A stretch of DNA of 64,000 bases, taken from Sphingobacterium sp. xlx-96 (GTDB lineage: Bacteria > Bacteroidota > Bacteroidia > Sphingobacteriales > Sphingobacteriaceae). The notes under the pieces are model-generated. The model saw nothing but the letters and a program-made list of their open reading frames with translations, was not told where the DNA came from and searched no databases. The position numbers and the translations under genes were made by a program. The DNA is taken from positions 124,001-188,000 of the forward strand of contig NZ_WFKM01000007.1 in the NCBI RefSeq assembly GCF_011007365.1, given 5' to 3'. Shown here piece after piece: positions 25,231 to 35,208 of the stretch (its first letter is position 1; every line of letters starts with the position of its first letter).

Positions 25231-26283
25231 ATGAAGAAGATAGTTTTATCGATAGCCTGTATAGGTATAGCTTTTGCCGGTTTGGCGCAAGACTCTAACC
25301 TATCGAATAGCACAAAGCCTGTTCGCAGCAAGACGGATCAACCGCCTATCGATGGGTATTATAAAAATACGGATATCGAAAACCGAAAGGTAATTGATTA
25401 TGCACCAATCCGACAGACGGATGTGTTCTATCGGAAGCGTGTGTGGAGAGAGCTTGATCTTCGGGAGAAGATGAATCAGATCTTTGCATCACCTAAAGCG
25501 CGTCTGATGGACATTATCGTCAAAGCAATCCAAGCAGGAGAGCTGACAGCATATGATCCTACGCCGACGGCTGATAACCCTACGGGTGATAATTTTGAAC
25601 TCATGCAGATCTTACCTATAGATCAGGTAATGGCTCGTTTGGGTGGAGATAGTGTATTGGTAGAGCAGTTTAACGAAAACAACGAGGTTATTAGCTCTAA
25701 GTACGAGAATCGTGCGTTTAGCGGCGAAAATGTGCTGAAATTTCGGATTAAGGAAGATTGGATCTTTGATAAACAGCGATCGGTCTTTGAACCCCGTATC
25801 GTAGGTATTGCGCCGCTTATTACACCGCAGGTTCCCGGTATGGAAAATGCCGTACAGCAGGGAGCTGTAAAAAATGCAGCAGATAGCTCTGACCCGTTTG
25901 ATCCATTTGCCGTGAAGCCAGAAGGTGCGGTTAATAATACTGCTAACGAAAACTCGACTACTCCAGAAAATGTTCCGGCATTGCCGGCTACAGATCCATT
26001 TGGACCGGTAGTGGATGCTACACCGGCATTTTGGATCTATTTTCCAGAGGCACGACATGTATTCGTGAATAAGGAAGCAATGAATAGACATAATGCCGCT
26101 ACAGGGTTGAGTTATGATGATATTTTTATCAAACGCCTGTTTTCCAGTTATATAGTAAAACAGGACAATCCGGAGGATATGCGTATTAAAGATTACATAC
26201 AAGACGATATTGAGCGATTGTTTGAATCTGAGCGTATTAAAAAAGTAATCATGGATTGGGAGCAAGACCTGTGGTCTTATTAA
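25231..26283 (+). CDS. gldN: Type IX secretion ring protein GldN
   Basis: A 350-residue exported protein with a signal peptide ending around AFAGLAQ (residue 20). The GldN/PorN domain has RKRVWRELDLREKMNQIFASP (about 66-86), a YDPTPTADNPTGDNFE segment, FRIKEDWIFDKQRSVFEPRIVGIAP, and a closing region with FIKRLFSSYIVKQDNPEDMRIKDYI. A Pro/Ala/Asn-rich insert (about 205-265) interrupts the domain. It lies 19 bases after gldM. GldN binds GldK in the periplasmic ring of the type IX system. Confidence 0.96.
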   Translation: MKKIVLSIACIGIAFAGLAQDSNLSNSTKPVRSKTDQPPIDGYYKNTDIENRKVIDYAPIRQTDVFYRKRVWRELDLREKMNQIFASPKARLMDIIVKAIQAGELTAYDPTPTADNPTGDNFELMQILPIDQVMARLGGDSVLVEQFNENNEVISSKYENRAFSGENVLKFRIKEDWIFDKQRSVFEPRIVGIAPLITPQVPGMENAVQQGAVKNAADSSDPFDPFAVKPEGAVNNTANENSTTPENVPALPATDPFGPVVDATPAFWIYFPEARHVFVNKEAMNRHNAATGLSYDDIFIKRLFSSYIVKQDNPEDMRIKDYIQDDIERLFESERIKKVIMDWEQDLWSY

Positions 26284-26437
26284 TAAAATAATCACTATTT
26301 CTACACCTTGATGCTTAGATTGTTTCTAAATAAAGACGGGAAAAATCAATGATGGCATTAAAAGTGTGGAAATATTTTTTTTAAAAATATCCGTTTTTGT
26401 TACTTTATAGTATAGAAGGAAATAAACTAGAAATCTT

Positions 26438-27310
26438 GTGAAACTACAATCTGTCGATAAAATATCGGGAATCGCTCCAAAGGATTTTGTGAGAGATTAC
26501 CTCAATAAGGGACAACCTGTAATCATTAAGGACTTTATAAGCAAAGATAGTGCATGCTGGTCTAAATGGAGCTATGACTATTTCAAAGAAGTAGCTGGAA
26601 GCGAAAAGATAAATGTTTATGGTAAAGAGGAGGAAAGTCAAAACTATGCGGCAAGTCCTCCGGTGGGTAAAATGACGTTTGCGGAGTACCTAGATAAAAT
26701 CAGTGCAGAACCGACGGAGCTTCGTCTTTTTTTATTCAACCTTTTGAAAATCAGGCCTGAATTAAAAAAGGATGTCGTTTATAACGATGTGACTGGGGGG
26801 AAGGTAATACAAGGTCTACCTTATATGTTTTTTGGAGGTGAAGGATCTGCAACGCGAAATCACTTTGATATCGATATGTCGCACGTGTTCATCTCTCAGT
26901 TTCAGGGATATAAGCGGATTTGGTTGTTCCCCAATGATCAATCGGATTTAATGTACAAATTGCCTTATAATTTTCATAGTATTGCCAATTTGAAGCACAG
27001 CAGTACCGACGATTATCCGGCTTTGAGATTGTTGGACGGTTACGAAGCGGTGATCGGTCCGGGCGAAACCTGTTATATGCCAGCAGGCTGGTGGCATTAT
27101 ATTCAGTATGAGACAGAAGGTTATTCTATATCCGTTCGTGCACTAGCGAATTCCTTAGGAGAGAAATTAAAGGGTGCGCGAAATCTATTTATAACACGCC
27201 ACTTTGACGATACTATGCGTAAAATATTTAAGGATAAGTGGTTGGATTATAAAGTACAGATCGCTACACGTCGGGCTGAGCGAGCGATGAAGCGCCTCAA
27301 GATGAATTAA
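26438..27310 (+). CDS. Cupin-like/JmjC-domain protein, probable Fe(II)/2-oxoglutarate oxygenase
   Basis: A 290-residue cytoplasmic protein with a GTG start. The cupin-8/JmjC fold is indicated by GQPVIIKDF (about 25-33), ASPPVGKMTFAEYLD, and the iron ligands His142 and Asp144 in RNHFDID. The third ligand is likely His220 in PAGWWHYIQ. Such enzymes hydroxylate protein side chains or small molecules. The target is unknown. It stands alone between gldN and a convergent AddB-like gene, with a shared hairpin terminator after the stop. The GTG start has only a weak AGAAGGA upstream; no nearby ATG fits the conserved N-terminus better. Confidence 0.82.
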   Translation: MKLQSVDKISGIAPKDFVRDYLNKGQPVIIKDFISKDSACWSKWSYDYFKEVAGSEKINVYGKEEESQNYAASPPVGKMTFAEYLDKISAEPTELRLFLFNLLKIRPELKKDVVYNDVTGGKVIQGLPYMFFGGEGSATRNHFDIDMSHVFISQFQGYKRIWLFPNDQSDLMYKLPYNFHSIANLKHSSTDDYPALRLLDGYEAVIGPGETCYMPAGWWHYIQYETEGYSISVRALANSLGEKLKGARNLFITRHFDDTMRKIFKDKWLDYKVQIATRRAERAMKRLKMN

Positions 27311-27316
27311 TAGATG

Positions 27317-27347
27317 GAAAGCGAGTTCGTTGTTAGAGCTCGCTTTC
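27317..27347. terminator. Hairpin terminator shared by convergent genes
   Basis: A GAAAGCGAG / CTCGCTTTC stem lies just after the cupin-like gene and overlaps the last codons of the AddB-like gene on the other strand. Confidence 0.65.
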
Positions 27348-30218
27348 TTCGTTTATACGGACTGCATTCCGATAGAAAAGTGTATAGGGATCTGAGGGGT
27401 ATATATGTGCATCTGGATTGTGTCGGAACGGAACATTTGGATTAAAGATCTCTTCCAGTGTCATTCTTAAGAAATCTACAAAATTTGCCTTTTGTTCGGC
27501 CAAAAAATCCCCTTCCATTAATGTGCCATAACTGCCGTAAAACAAGGTGCCTTCGTCACGCATCTTACGTGCTACATATAAATGGGGTTCCAATCCTCGG
27601 TGACCAGTGACCTGCTCAAATACATGCGTATAGAAAAGTGTCTGCACTAAGGCTTTGTTTTCCGTATTAGCAGACAATACCTTTTCCATGCTGGAGAATT
27701 TGACAGCATCTGCTCCTGTTTTGTAATCGACGATACGTGTTTTGACCTCTCCTAAATCTGTAACTACCTGGTCGACACGGTCAATAATTCCAAACAATGC
27801 TACTGCCTCAGGCCGATCGTTAATGCTAATCTCGAAATCGATCGTATAGTCTTGATCATTTTCTAATTCAACAATACGGAAAGATTGATAATGGTCTATA
27901 TCGTATTGCAGGTACATCTTGACGTATTCACACCCTATCTTGTGCATGATCGTTTGGAGGCTATTGAGTTCCTCCACAGATTTGAAGGTGCTGTGGTATT
28001 GATTTCCAATTTCCTTTAAGACCAAGGATTCAATAGTCCCTATTTTCTCTTTTAATTCGTTGGTAGACGTAAATGCCGCTATACCTTTGTAGGGAAAGAG
28101 GATTTTCTCCATCACTTCGTGAATCACAGTGCCAAGACGGTTCATTTCAAATTCCTGTGATATAGCAGGTGGTTCTTTTATTTCGGCTACATGTTTTAAG
28201 AAGAACTGCAGCGGTGAAGCCAGATAGGTGGTCAGAGCGGTAGCTGATATTCGACGTTTGTTTCGTACGAAAGTGTTGTACATCTTGTCCCATATAGCCT
28301 CCGTTTTTGGGATGATTAGTTCTGGTGAAGCGGAAGGAAACTGAATGTTCTGTTGCTGCTGGTGCTTCGCAAATTGAAACTGACTTTCAAACTCCAATTG
28401 GCGGATAAAACGGCTTTCCTCCCCGGAGCTGCTCTCATCGACTATGCTATTGTAAAAAATGCGGATATTTTCACTATACTGAAAATGCCTGTAGAAGAGG
28501 TATGCGGTCAAGGCGTCCTGATTTTCTAAAATAGGCAGTCCATAAGCCCGGCGTAAATTGTTTGGTAGAAATGTTACACCGGCTGATGTTTTTGGTAAAA
28601 TACCCTCATTTGCACCAAGAATATAAACATGGTCGAAGTTAAGACAACGGCTTTCCAATAATCCCATGATCTGTAATCCATCTAATGGATCTCCTTCTAT
28701 AGCAGAATTGATCGTAACGATGGCTTTTCGGATCAGACCTATCTGGAAGACAATGCTCAGCTGTGGTATTTTTGAAAATCCCAGATGTAATTGATGGAGC
28801 ACTTTTTTTGTCTCTATTAAGAGGTTGGCATCGATTTGTTTAATCTGGCTATCTAGCGCTAAGGAAAGCAGTAGGTTGTCTAAGATATGGATGAGCGTAG
28901 GGATAACATCCTTTGGTTGGTTTAATGGCCTGAAAAAATGGGGGAGTGAGCTGCTGCTTATTTGTATGTCTTCTAATCCGATCTCAAATAGTTGTTTTTC
29001 CGTCACAAATTCCTGACAGGATTTTTTTTCCTGTGCTGAAATCCTAGTCATAGGGTTGTTGAGAAAGCTCTCTAGATATTGGTAGGGTATCTTGTTCTTT
29101 TTGAGATGCGAAATATCTTCATGGACGTCCATCCAAAGACTTAGTACACCGAATATTGGCGATTGTGTCAAGGGAAACCCAGTTGTAATATTTACTTTTA
29201 TATCGGGAAGACTTTGCAGTAGAGGGACTAATAGTGTTTCGTCCGCTAATAGTATAGCAGCGCTCTTGCCTTCCAGATCTTGCTCTAAGAGGATCTGATG
29301 AAGCAGCTTTGTCTGGCTTACTTTTCCCGTCGAAGCATAAAGATGGACGGCGTCTTTTCGGTTTCCAATAGAATTGCCGCTATCTTTGATAGCGTTTATT
29401 AACCCCGTTTGAAAAATATTACGGCGAATAAATAATCCGGCTTCCTGTTGCGTGTCCTCTAGATAATAAGTGTCTGTATCAAAGTAGAATAATGCACGAT
29501 CTTCTTCTTGCCAACGTTTGAATAGTTGCGCTTCTGCATTGTTCAAAGCATTGAATCCTACAAATAGAATCTTTTTATACGAAGCTAAGAAATCAGGATT
29601 GTCCGTAGTCCGCTCTACAAGATTGCGATAAATTGTAGGAAAATTGCTCTGTTTCAGAGACTGTAGCTTGGTTTTGAAATTCTTATAAAGTACAGGTAGT
29701 CGTTTCCAAAGTTTTAAGAAACGTTGCTGCACTCCGGTATGGCCTGCCATATTGAAAGATTGCCAAAACTGCCGGATAAAGTTTTGTTGTTCGGTTGTTA
29801 GGTGTTGAAATTCGATATCAATACGACTGGTGTCGTATAATTCCATGAAAATATGATCAATATTGACCAGATCGTAGTCCAATTGACTAAAGTCACTTAA
29901 GATGATTTCTGCAATGGGATAAAATTCTTCCAGTGATTCAGGTGTCAATCCTTCTTGCTCTAGAAGTTCGTTGTGCAACTCAAAGAGGTAGAAAAATTGT
30001 GTCAGTTGACTAACTTGTTCAGCGTTGGACGAAAGCGCAAAGAATTCCTGAATAGTAAAGAACTGAGGGGACCAGATCGCTTGCCTGTAAGTGTCTGCGA
30101 GATGTTTCTTCAGGTAGGTAATGGGACGCTTATTGTTAAAAACAATAGCTATTTCAGAAAGGTCATTACCGAAACGCTTCTGAATATCTTCGGCGACTAT
30201 TTTTAAAAATGGAACCAT
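27333..30218 (-). CDS. AddB-like helicase/nuclease subunit with PD-(D/E)XK domain
   Basis: A 961-residue protein. The N-terminal two thirds are an inactive UvrD-like region: it has LEDIQ, GLQIMGLLESRCLNFDHVYILGANEGILP near 500-530, and no Walker A. From about residue 700 it has a RecB-family nuclease domain with ISATALTTYLASPLQFF, GTVIHEVMEKIL and DYKTG around 831-835. With AddA it would process double-strand breaks for RecA. It follows the AddA-like gene by 48 bases on the same strand. I see no clear four-cysteine Fe-S staple of the Bacillus AddB type. Confidence 0.85.
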   Translation of the reverse strand: MVPFLKIVAEDIQKRFGNDLSEIAIVFNNKRPITYLKKHLADTYRQAIWSPQFFTIQEFFALSSNAEQVSQLTQFFYLFELHNELLEQEGLTPESLEEFYPIAEIILSDFSQLDYDLVNIDHIFMELYDTSRIDIEFQHLTTEQQNFIRQFWQSFNMAGHTGVQQRFLKLWKRLPVLYKNFKTKLQSLKQSNFPTIYRNLVERTTDNPDFLASYKKILFVGFNALNNAEAQLFKRWQEEDRALFYFDTDTYYLEDTQQEAGLFIRRNIFQTGLINAIKDSGNSIGNRKDAVHLYASTGKVSQTKLLHQILLEQDLEGKSAAILLADETLLVPLLQSLPDIKVNITTGFPLTQSPIFGVLSLWMDVHEDISHLKKNKIPYQYLESFLNNPMTRISAQEKKSCQEFVTEKQLFEIGLEDIQISSSSLPHFFRPLNQPKDVIPTLIHILDNLLLSLALDSQIKQIDANLLIETKKVLHQLHLGFSKIPQLSIVFQIGLIRKAIVTINSAIEGDPLDGLQIMGLLESRCLNFDHVYILGANEGILPKTSAGVTFLPNNLRRAYGLPILENQDALTAYLFYRHFQYSENIRIFYNSIVDESSSGEESRFIRQLEFESQFQFAKHQQQQNIQFPSASPELIIPKTEAIWDKMYNTFVRNKRRISATALTTYLASPLQFFLKHVAEIKEPPAISQEFEMNRLGTVIHEVMEKILFPYKGIAAFTSTNELKEKIGTIESLVLKEIGNQYHSTFKSVEELNSLQTIMHKIGCEYVKMYLQYDIDHYQSFRIVELENDQDYTIDFEISINDRPEAVALFGIIDRVDQVVTDLGEVKTRIVDYKTGADAVKFSSMEKVLSANTENKALVQTLFYTHVFEQVTGHRGLEPHLYVARKMRDEGTLFYGSYGTLMEGDFLAEQKANFVDFLRMTLEEIFNPNVPFRHNPDAHIYPSDPYTLFYRNAVRINEESEL

Positions 30219-30266
30219 GTTTATAGTATTGAGATATAAGATATGAGTATTGAGATATTACTTTAC

Positions 30267-33200
30267 CTACTTGACTTCGAGGAGCTCATTTATTTTGGCA
30301 TAATACAAATAGCCCTTGACTTGTTTGTAACCTAGATTTTGAAGTGCTTTCATATACTGGTCTACTTGTGTTTTATGCTCGATATAGTTGTCACTGGTGA
30401 ATTTGAAGTCCAATACGATGGTTTCTTCGGTATTGGTAAAAACTTTATCGGGTCTTAAGGTTCTTCCATCGGAAGTAATTATAGCTGATTCATTCCAAAT
30501 TTTATGGTTGCCGATGAGCCAAGGGTGGATTTGGGGATGATGCCAGATCTGGTGGATTTCCTTTTCTAAAATTTCCTTGTTTTCAAGAGCAAGCACACCT
30601 TCATCTATGTATCGTGCTATAATGCGGGCTATATCACTTTCTTTAGAGGCTTCCGCCATTATCTCGTGTGCTAGTATGCCATATTGCGAGGCTTTTTCCA
30701 TCATGAGGATGGTATTGATGGTCCTTCGGCTTGATTTGCTTAATGCTGTTTCCAGTGCTTTGGAGATGGGGTAGCTTTTTAAAGCAATGGAAGAAGCTGT
30801 ATCGCTAACAGGAATAGACTCGGTGGTTTTTGTAATAATCTGGTCTATTTTTATGCGACCTTCTTGCAGTTGAAATGGAGCACCGTTATATTCCAGCACT
30901 TGGTACAACACATCTGAGATCAGTTCATTTTTAATGTCTAACCCGGTAATCGCACCAGTCTTTTTATCTACCACTTCTTTAAAGCCTGGAGCTGTAATAT
31001 AGAGATGTTCGACGGCGCGTGTGGTAGCTACGTAAAGGGTGTTGAGCGCATCCATGTAGTTAAATAACATTTCTTCATAGTACTGCTTGTAAAAAATTGA
31101 ACGACCGATATTACTGTTGTATTTGATCGGTATTTTACCCAGTTGTGCAAAGGGAGAGTTTTCGGTATTGATCCAAAAGTCGCCATTGAGCATACCATCA
31201 ATTCCCCAAGCACAGAAAGGGATCATGACGACATCATAAGCTAGTCCTTTGGACTTATGTATTGTGGTCACTTCAATAGCATTGATTTTGCCACTGGATG
31301 GGAGGACTACTCTGTTGCCATCCTCTTCCCAAAAATCAAGGAATTGCGTGATTCCTCTTTCTCCACTGGACGTAAAGTTGCCCACTACATCCTTAAAAGT
31401 AAGGATATACGGTAGGTGTATATTGTTCTCGGAAGTGAAACCATAGATCTCTATAAGCTTCTCTACCAAGTGGATGAGGGGGAGTTTTTGCCATGCCCCC
31501 CAGTTTGTGAGGAGTTGTTCTGGCAGTATTCCGTCCAACGATTGAATGTCATTAGCCTTGAACTGCAGCCATACTGTAGAATCAAAGGCTTGTCCGGTCT
31601 GGATTAACTGATATAGATAGGCTATACGGGCATGATGAATGATATGCAGATCTGAGTTATGGACAAATGCTTTTAGTGTTTCTGTCAGCAAGATTACGGC
31701 GTCATTTGATGCTAAAGCTAGCGCATCTCCTGAAATAACATCAAAAGACAGCTCGTGTACATTCTTGTATTCCATTAATTTCTGGATGACGAGCATGGCC
31801 TGTGCATTGCTTCGAACTAATATGCCAATTTGTTTGGCCTTATATCTTTTTGAGGTAATCCATTCGCCTATCTTTTGACAGAGATTATCCGTCGCTTGCT
31901 CTAATACCTGATTGGCCCTGAATCGGCCATCGTTGACGGGGAGATAATCAATCTCGATAGAGCCTTGTTCTGCGGGGGTGTTACTTTTTTGTTCAGGAAT
32001 GAGCTGACTGCTGTTTTCATAGGCTCGAATGAGCATGCTGTCATTCTGTTCATTACGCCACCAACGTAGCCCTTCGTCAGAGAGTTCGTCGGAGATTTTG
32101 TCATTCAGTACCTGCTGTAGATGTCTTGGAATTTGTTCGTACACATAGTTGTTGAACCGAATGATATTAGGAAGACTTCTGTAATTGGTATCTAGTATAC
32201 CATTCTCGATAAAAGTTTTCTTTGTTATTTCGGATAGATGAAATGAGTTGCTGACTTGATCTTCTACTTGCTGCAATAGGATCCGCCAATCGCCGTTACG
32301 CCAGCGGTAAATACTTTGTTTGACATCTCCGACAATAAGGTGTTCATGTTGCTTTCCTTCCGTATTACCAAGTGCATTCAATAATAGCGGACTATAGTTT
32401 TTCCATTGAATCCGGGAAGTGTCCTGAAACTCATCAAACAGGAAGTAATTGTAGCGATTACCTATTTTTTCCCAAATAAAGGTCGGATCGTTGTTGTTGT
32501 CAAGCCCCAGCTTGTTTAATAGAATCTGTGAATCTGAAATCAACTGCGCAGCATTTTCTTTGCGCCAGATGCTTAAAAGGTCAGACATTTCTTTTAGCAG
32601 TCGGAGGTAATATAAGTTGCCTTGAACGGCCTGATAAGCGATGTATATAGGTGTCAGGTTTTGGAGTTCTATAAACTGTTGTAATACAGGTTGAAATGCG
32701 TGTATGTAATCGTGCTGTACGTTTTTATTTACATCCGTAAATGCTTCTTCATTGTCAATAAGTGCTATAAATCGTTCCATGACTTTGTCGAGGTCTGATA
32801 AGGAGAGCTTATGGACACGAGGGGATACCTTGTACGCTGAGACCAATTTGTTGCGGGATTTGCCCTTCATGTTATCCGCTTGGATCTGCAATGTTCGATA
32901 GGTATCTTGAAAAGATGTTATCGTGTGGCTGACAGCATCTAGATAGGATTGGGTCTTGTCTATGACCTCTGTGTTAAGCAGATTGAATACCTGGTTGGTA
33001 TCTGCCGATACCAGAGCACCATCGAACTCCTGAAAATTTTCGGAAAAAATTAAACCCGCTAACTGTGCAAGTTGATTTCTGTAATTCCAATTCTCGTTAT
33101 TACTGATTTTTTTTTCTGCATAACCAATAATCCAATCCAATAGATCTGGTCGTTCATCTAATAACTGATTGAGCATGATGGTTAGATCGGCCTTCACCTT

Positions 33201-33629
33201 ATTGGTGTTCATTTCGATCTTATAACCCGCATCAAGGTTCAATTCGTAAGTAAACGACCGGATTACCTTCTGAGAGAATCCATCAATCGTACTGATGGTA
33301 AAGTGGCTATAGTCGTGTAAGATTTTTCGATATACACGGTGTGCTTTTTGTTGAAGTGAGGCTGCGTTCCAGCTTGGATTCTGTTCAATTAACAAATCTC
33401 TGAAACTTTTTATTTTTCCGCTGTTATCACCGATTGCCAAACCTTGTAACACAGAGAGAATACGTTCTTTCATCTCTGCCGTAGCTTTATTGGTAAAGGT
33501 AACGGCTAAAATCTCACGATAGCTGTTTTCATTGACCAGTAATAGGGATAGGTAATGGAGGGTGAGACTGAAAGTCTTACCAGAACCGGCAGATGCTTTA
33601 AGAATTCGGAGAGGAGCGACATTGTTCAT
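30267..33629 (-). CDS. AddA-like UvrD-family helicase-nuclease
   Basis: A 1120-residue SF1A helicase with a C-terminal nuclease domain. Helicase motifs are Walker A ASAGSGKT (12-19), VTFTNKATAEMKERIL, DEFQDTSRIQW, GDVKQSIYRWRNGD, TIHKSKGLAYDVVMIPF and TLYVATTRAVEHLYI. The nuclease part has GILAHEIMAEA and LDFKFTSD (Lys near 1076). Together with the AddB-like protein it is the RecBCD-equivalent end-processing enzyme. The promoter is clear on the minus strand: TTTG, 19 bases, TTACTTTG, then four bases to the ATG, so the mRNA may be leaderless. Confidence 0.88.
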   Translation of the reverse strand: MNNVAPLRILKASAGSGKTFSLTLHYLSLLLVNENSYREILAVTFTNKATAEMKERILSVLQGLAIGDNSGKIKSFRDLLIEQNPSWNAASLQQKAHRVYRKILHDYSHFTISTIDGFSQKVIRSFTYELNLDAGYKIEMNTNKVKADLTIMLNQLLDERPDLLDWIIGYAEKKISNNENWNYRNQLAQLAGLIFSENFQEFDGALVSADTNQVFNLLNTEVIDKTQSYLDAVSHTITSFQDTYRTLQIQADNMKGKSRNKLVSAYKVSPRVHKLSLSDLDKVMERFIALIDNEEAFTDVNKNVQHDYIHAFQPVLQQFIELQNLTPIYIAYQAVQGNLYYLRLLKEMSDLLSIWRKENAAQLISDSQILLNKLGLDNNNDPTFIWEKIGNRYNYFLFDEFQDTSRIQWKNYSPLLLNALGNTEGKQHEHLIVGDVKQSIYRWRNGDWRILLQQVEDQVSNSFHLSEITKKTFIENGILDTNYRSLPNIIRFNNYVYEQIPRHLQQVLNDKISDELSDEGLRWWRNEQNDSMLIRAYENSSQLIPEQKSNTPAEQGSIEIDYLPVNDGRFRANQVLEQATDNLCQKIGEWITSKRYKAKQIGILVRSNAQAMLVIQKLMEYKNVHELSFDVISGDALALASNDAVILLTETLKAFVHNSDLHIIHHARIAYLYQLIQTGQAFDSTVWLQFKANDIQSLDGILPEQLLTNWGAWQKLPLIHLVEKLIEIYGFTSENNIHLPYILTFKDVVGNFTSSGERGITQFLDFWEEDGNRVVLPSSGKINAIEVTTIHKSKGLAYDVVMIPFCAWGIDGMLNGDFWINTENSPFAQLGKIPIKYNSNIGRSIFYKQYYEEMLFNYMDALNTLYVATTRAVEHLYITAPGFKEVVDKKTGAITGLDIKNELISDVLYQVLEYNGAPFQLQEGRIKIDQIITKTTESIPVSDTASSIALKSYPISKALETALSKSSRRTINTILMMEKASQYGILAHEIMAEASKESDIARIIARYIDEGVLALENKEILEKEIHQIWHHPQIHPWLIGNHKIWNESAIITSDGRTLRPDKVFTNTEETIVLDFKFTSDNYIEHKTQVDQYMKALQNLGYKQVKGYLYYAKINELLEVK

Positions 33630-33633
33630 CCTA

Positions 33634-33664
33634 CAAAGTAAAAATTAAAAATGGGAAATTCAAA
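33634..33664 (-). promoter_or_regulatory. Promoter of the addA-like gene
   Basis: On the minus strand, TTTG - 19 bases - TTACTTTG matches the Bacteroidota -33/-7 arrangement (TTTG, N19, TAnnTTTG) with one mismatch. The -7 box ends 4 bases before the start codon. Confidence 0.6.
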
Positions 33665-33783
33665 AGAGACTTTAAGCGATAAGCAATAGGCTATAAGCTA
33701 ATTATTTTGGAGGGTAGACTTTTTGCCTATAGCAGTATTAAGTGATTAAAAATCAGTTTGTCTTTTTAATTAACTTCGTTGAA

Positions 33784-33799
33784 CTCGCAAGCTCGGTTT
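33784..33799 (+). repeat. Dispersed hairpin repeat, copy 3 (core)
   Basis: CTCGCAAGCTCGGTTT, identical to the core of the copies near 6525 and 8076. Here it lies in the gap before the rpsP promoter. Confidence 0.55.
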
Positions 33800-33820
33800 T
33801 TATTTTTTACTTTTTATTGT

Positions 33821-33828
33821 TATCTTTG
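33821..33828 (+). promoter_or_regulatory. Bacteroidota -7 box of rpsP
   Basis: TATCTTTG matches TAnnTTTG exactly; a TTTT lies 19 bases upstream. A leader of about 55 bases with a small CCCTC/GGGGG-type hairpin follows before the rpsP ATG. Confidence 0.6.
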
Positions 33829-33885
33829 CGTCCCCTCTTACATACAGTACGGGGGATATGTTGAATACATAAATAATAATTAAAC

Positions 33886-34407
33886 ATGGCAACTAAAATC
33901 AGATTGCAAAGACATGGTAAAAAAGGAAAACCTTTTTACCACGTAGTAGTAGCAGACTCACGTGCACCACGTGATGGTAAATTCATCGAGCGTTTAGGTT
34001 CTTACAACCCAAACACTAATCCAGCAACTATCGTTTTAGATTTCGAAAAAGCTTTAGATTGGATGAACAAAGGTGCTCAACCTACAGACACAGCACGTGC
34101 TATCCTTTCTTACAAAGGTGTGTTGTACAAAAAACACTTGCAAGGTGGTGTGAAAAAAGGAGCTTTTGATGAGGCTAAAGCTGAAGAGCTTTTTACGAAC
34201 TGGGCTGAAGGTAACACTGCTAAGATTGAAGGTAAAAAATCTGGTCTTGCAAATGCTAAAGAAGAAGCTAAAAAAGCAGCTTTAGTAGCTGAGGCTAAGA
34301 AAAAAGAAGAAAAAGCTGCCGCTGTAGCTGCAAAAAATGCACCAGTAGAAGAAGTTGCTGAAGAAGTAACTGAAACTGCTGAAAACACAGAAGAAACTGA
34401 AGGTTAA
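33886..34407 (+). CDS. rpsP: 30S ribosomal protein S16 with long acidic/Ala-Lys tail
   Basis: A 173-residue protein. Residues 1-80 are canonical S16 ([39 protein letters not shown]) needed for 30S assembly. Residues about 115-173 form a low-complexity Ala/Lys/Glu tail ([19 protein letters not shown] and then acidic [17 protein letters not shown]). Such tails are common in Bacteroidota S16. It has its own promoter and is followed by a hairpin terminator before rimM, so the two are at least partly uncoupled. Confidence 0.97.
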   Translation: MATKIRLQRHGKKGKPFYHVVVADSRAPRDGKFIERLGSYNPNTNPATIVLDFEKALDWMNKGAQPTDTARAILSYKGVLYKKHLQGGVKKGAFDEAKAEELFTNWAEGNTAKIEGKKSGLANAKEEAKKAALVAEAKKKEEKAAAVAAKNAPVEEVAEEVTETAENTEETEG

Positions 34408-34426
34408 TCTTTCATAAAGTATTCAA

Positions 34427-34467
34427 AGAAAAATGGTCGGTTCATATTATGGGCCGACCATTTTTTT
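34427..34467 (+). terminator. Intrinsic terminator after rpsP
   Basis: An AAATGGTCGG / CCGACCATTT stem (10 bp or more) with a loop of about 13 bases is followed by a run of T. Confidence 0.85.
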
Positions 34468-34549
34468 CTGAAGCTGTATATTTTATTGATCATTTCATGT
34501 TTTTTAAGGAGTCAATGAGCTCGCTTCGTTCGGACCATAGGCCATCAAG

Positions 34550-34596
34550 AACTTTCATCTCCGTTGATGATTCATTGGAATCATGAAAGTTTTTCT
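34550..34596 (+). terminator. Hairpin with T-rich tail upstream of rimM
   Basis: An AACTTTCAT / ATGAAAGTT stem encloses a smaller TGATTC/GAATCA stem and is followed by TTTTC and further T runs. It may be a second terminator or part of the rimM upstream control region. Confidence 0.5.
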
Positions 34597-34632
34597 TTTT
34601 TAATTTTTATTTTTGACTTTTAATTTGATAGA

Positions 34633-35157
34633 ATGACCATAGAAGAAAGCTTTTACATCGGATATGTAAGTAAAACCAGAGGACTCAAAGGGGAGGTGCA
34701 ATTGTTTTTTGAATTTGAGGATTATAATGAACTGGACTTCGAGATTATCTTTTTAGAGGTGAATAAGAAGTTGGTTCCTTATTTTGTGGATCAGATCAAG
34801 CTTCATAACAACAGTACCGCATATGCTACATTTGAAGATGTAGATCATATTGATAAAGCGCAGGTGTTGGTCCGTAAAAAAATGTACCTGCCGAATGATA
34901 AGATGCCGGAACGGGATCCAGATGATTTCCGGTATACAGATTTAGTGGGGTACTTGGTCATTGACGAAGAGCATGGTGAACTCGGAGAAATTATTGAAGT
35001 GCAGGAGATGCCGCAGCAGTTTATAGCTACGGTAGATATCGATGGTAAAGAATTGATGTTTCCACTCTCCGATGATTTGATTCTAGGGATTGATCCCGAT
35101 GAAGAAATCATTGAAGTAGAGCTTCCTGAGGGATTGGTCGATCTGTACAAAGAGTAA
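34633..35157 (+). CDS. rimM: 16S rRNA processing protein RimM
   Basis: A 174-residue 30S maturation factor. The N-terminal RimM domain starts IGYVSKTRGLKGEVQLFFEFED (about 8-29), and the C-terminal PRC-barrel part has DLVGYLVIDEEHGELGEI and LMFPLSDDLILGID, ending in the acidic EIIEVELPEGLVDLY. It binds S19 during head assembly of the small subunit. It follows rpsP, the usual partner, but a terminator and a possible TTAATTTG -7 box 5 bases before the ATG suggest its own transcript. Confidence 0.96.
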   Translation: MTIEESFYIGYVSKTRGLKGEVQLFFEFEDYNELDFEIIFLEVNKKLVPYFVDQIKLHNNSTAYATFEDVDHIDKAQVLVRKKMYLPNDKMPERDPDDFRYTDLVGYLVIDEEHGELGEIIEVQEMPQQFIATVDIDGKELMFPLSDDLILGIDPDEEIIEVELPEGLVDLYKE

Positions 35158-35208
35158 TTTTTTACTTTTTCATTTTTACTTTCCACTTTTAACACCGATA
35201 TTAGCAGA

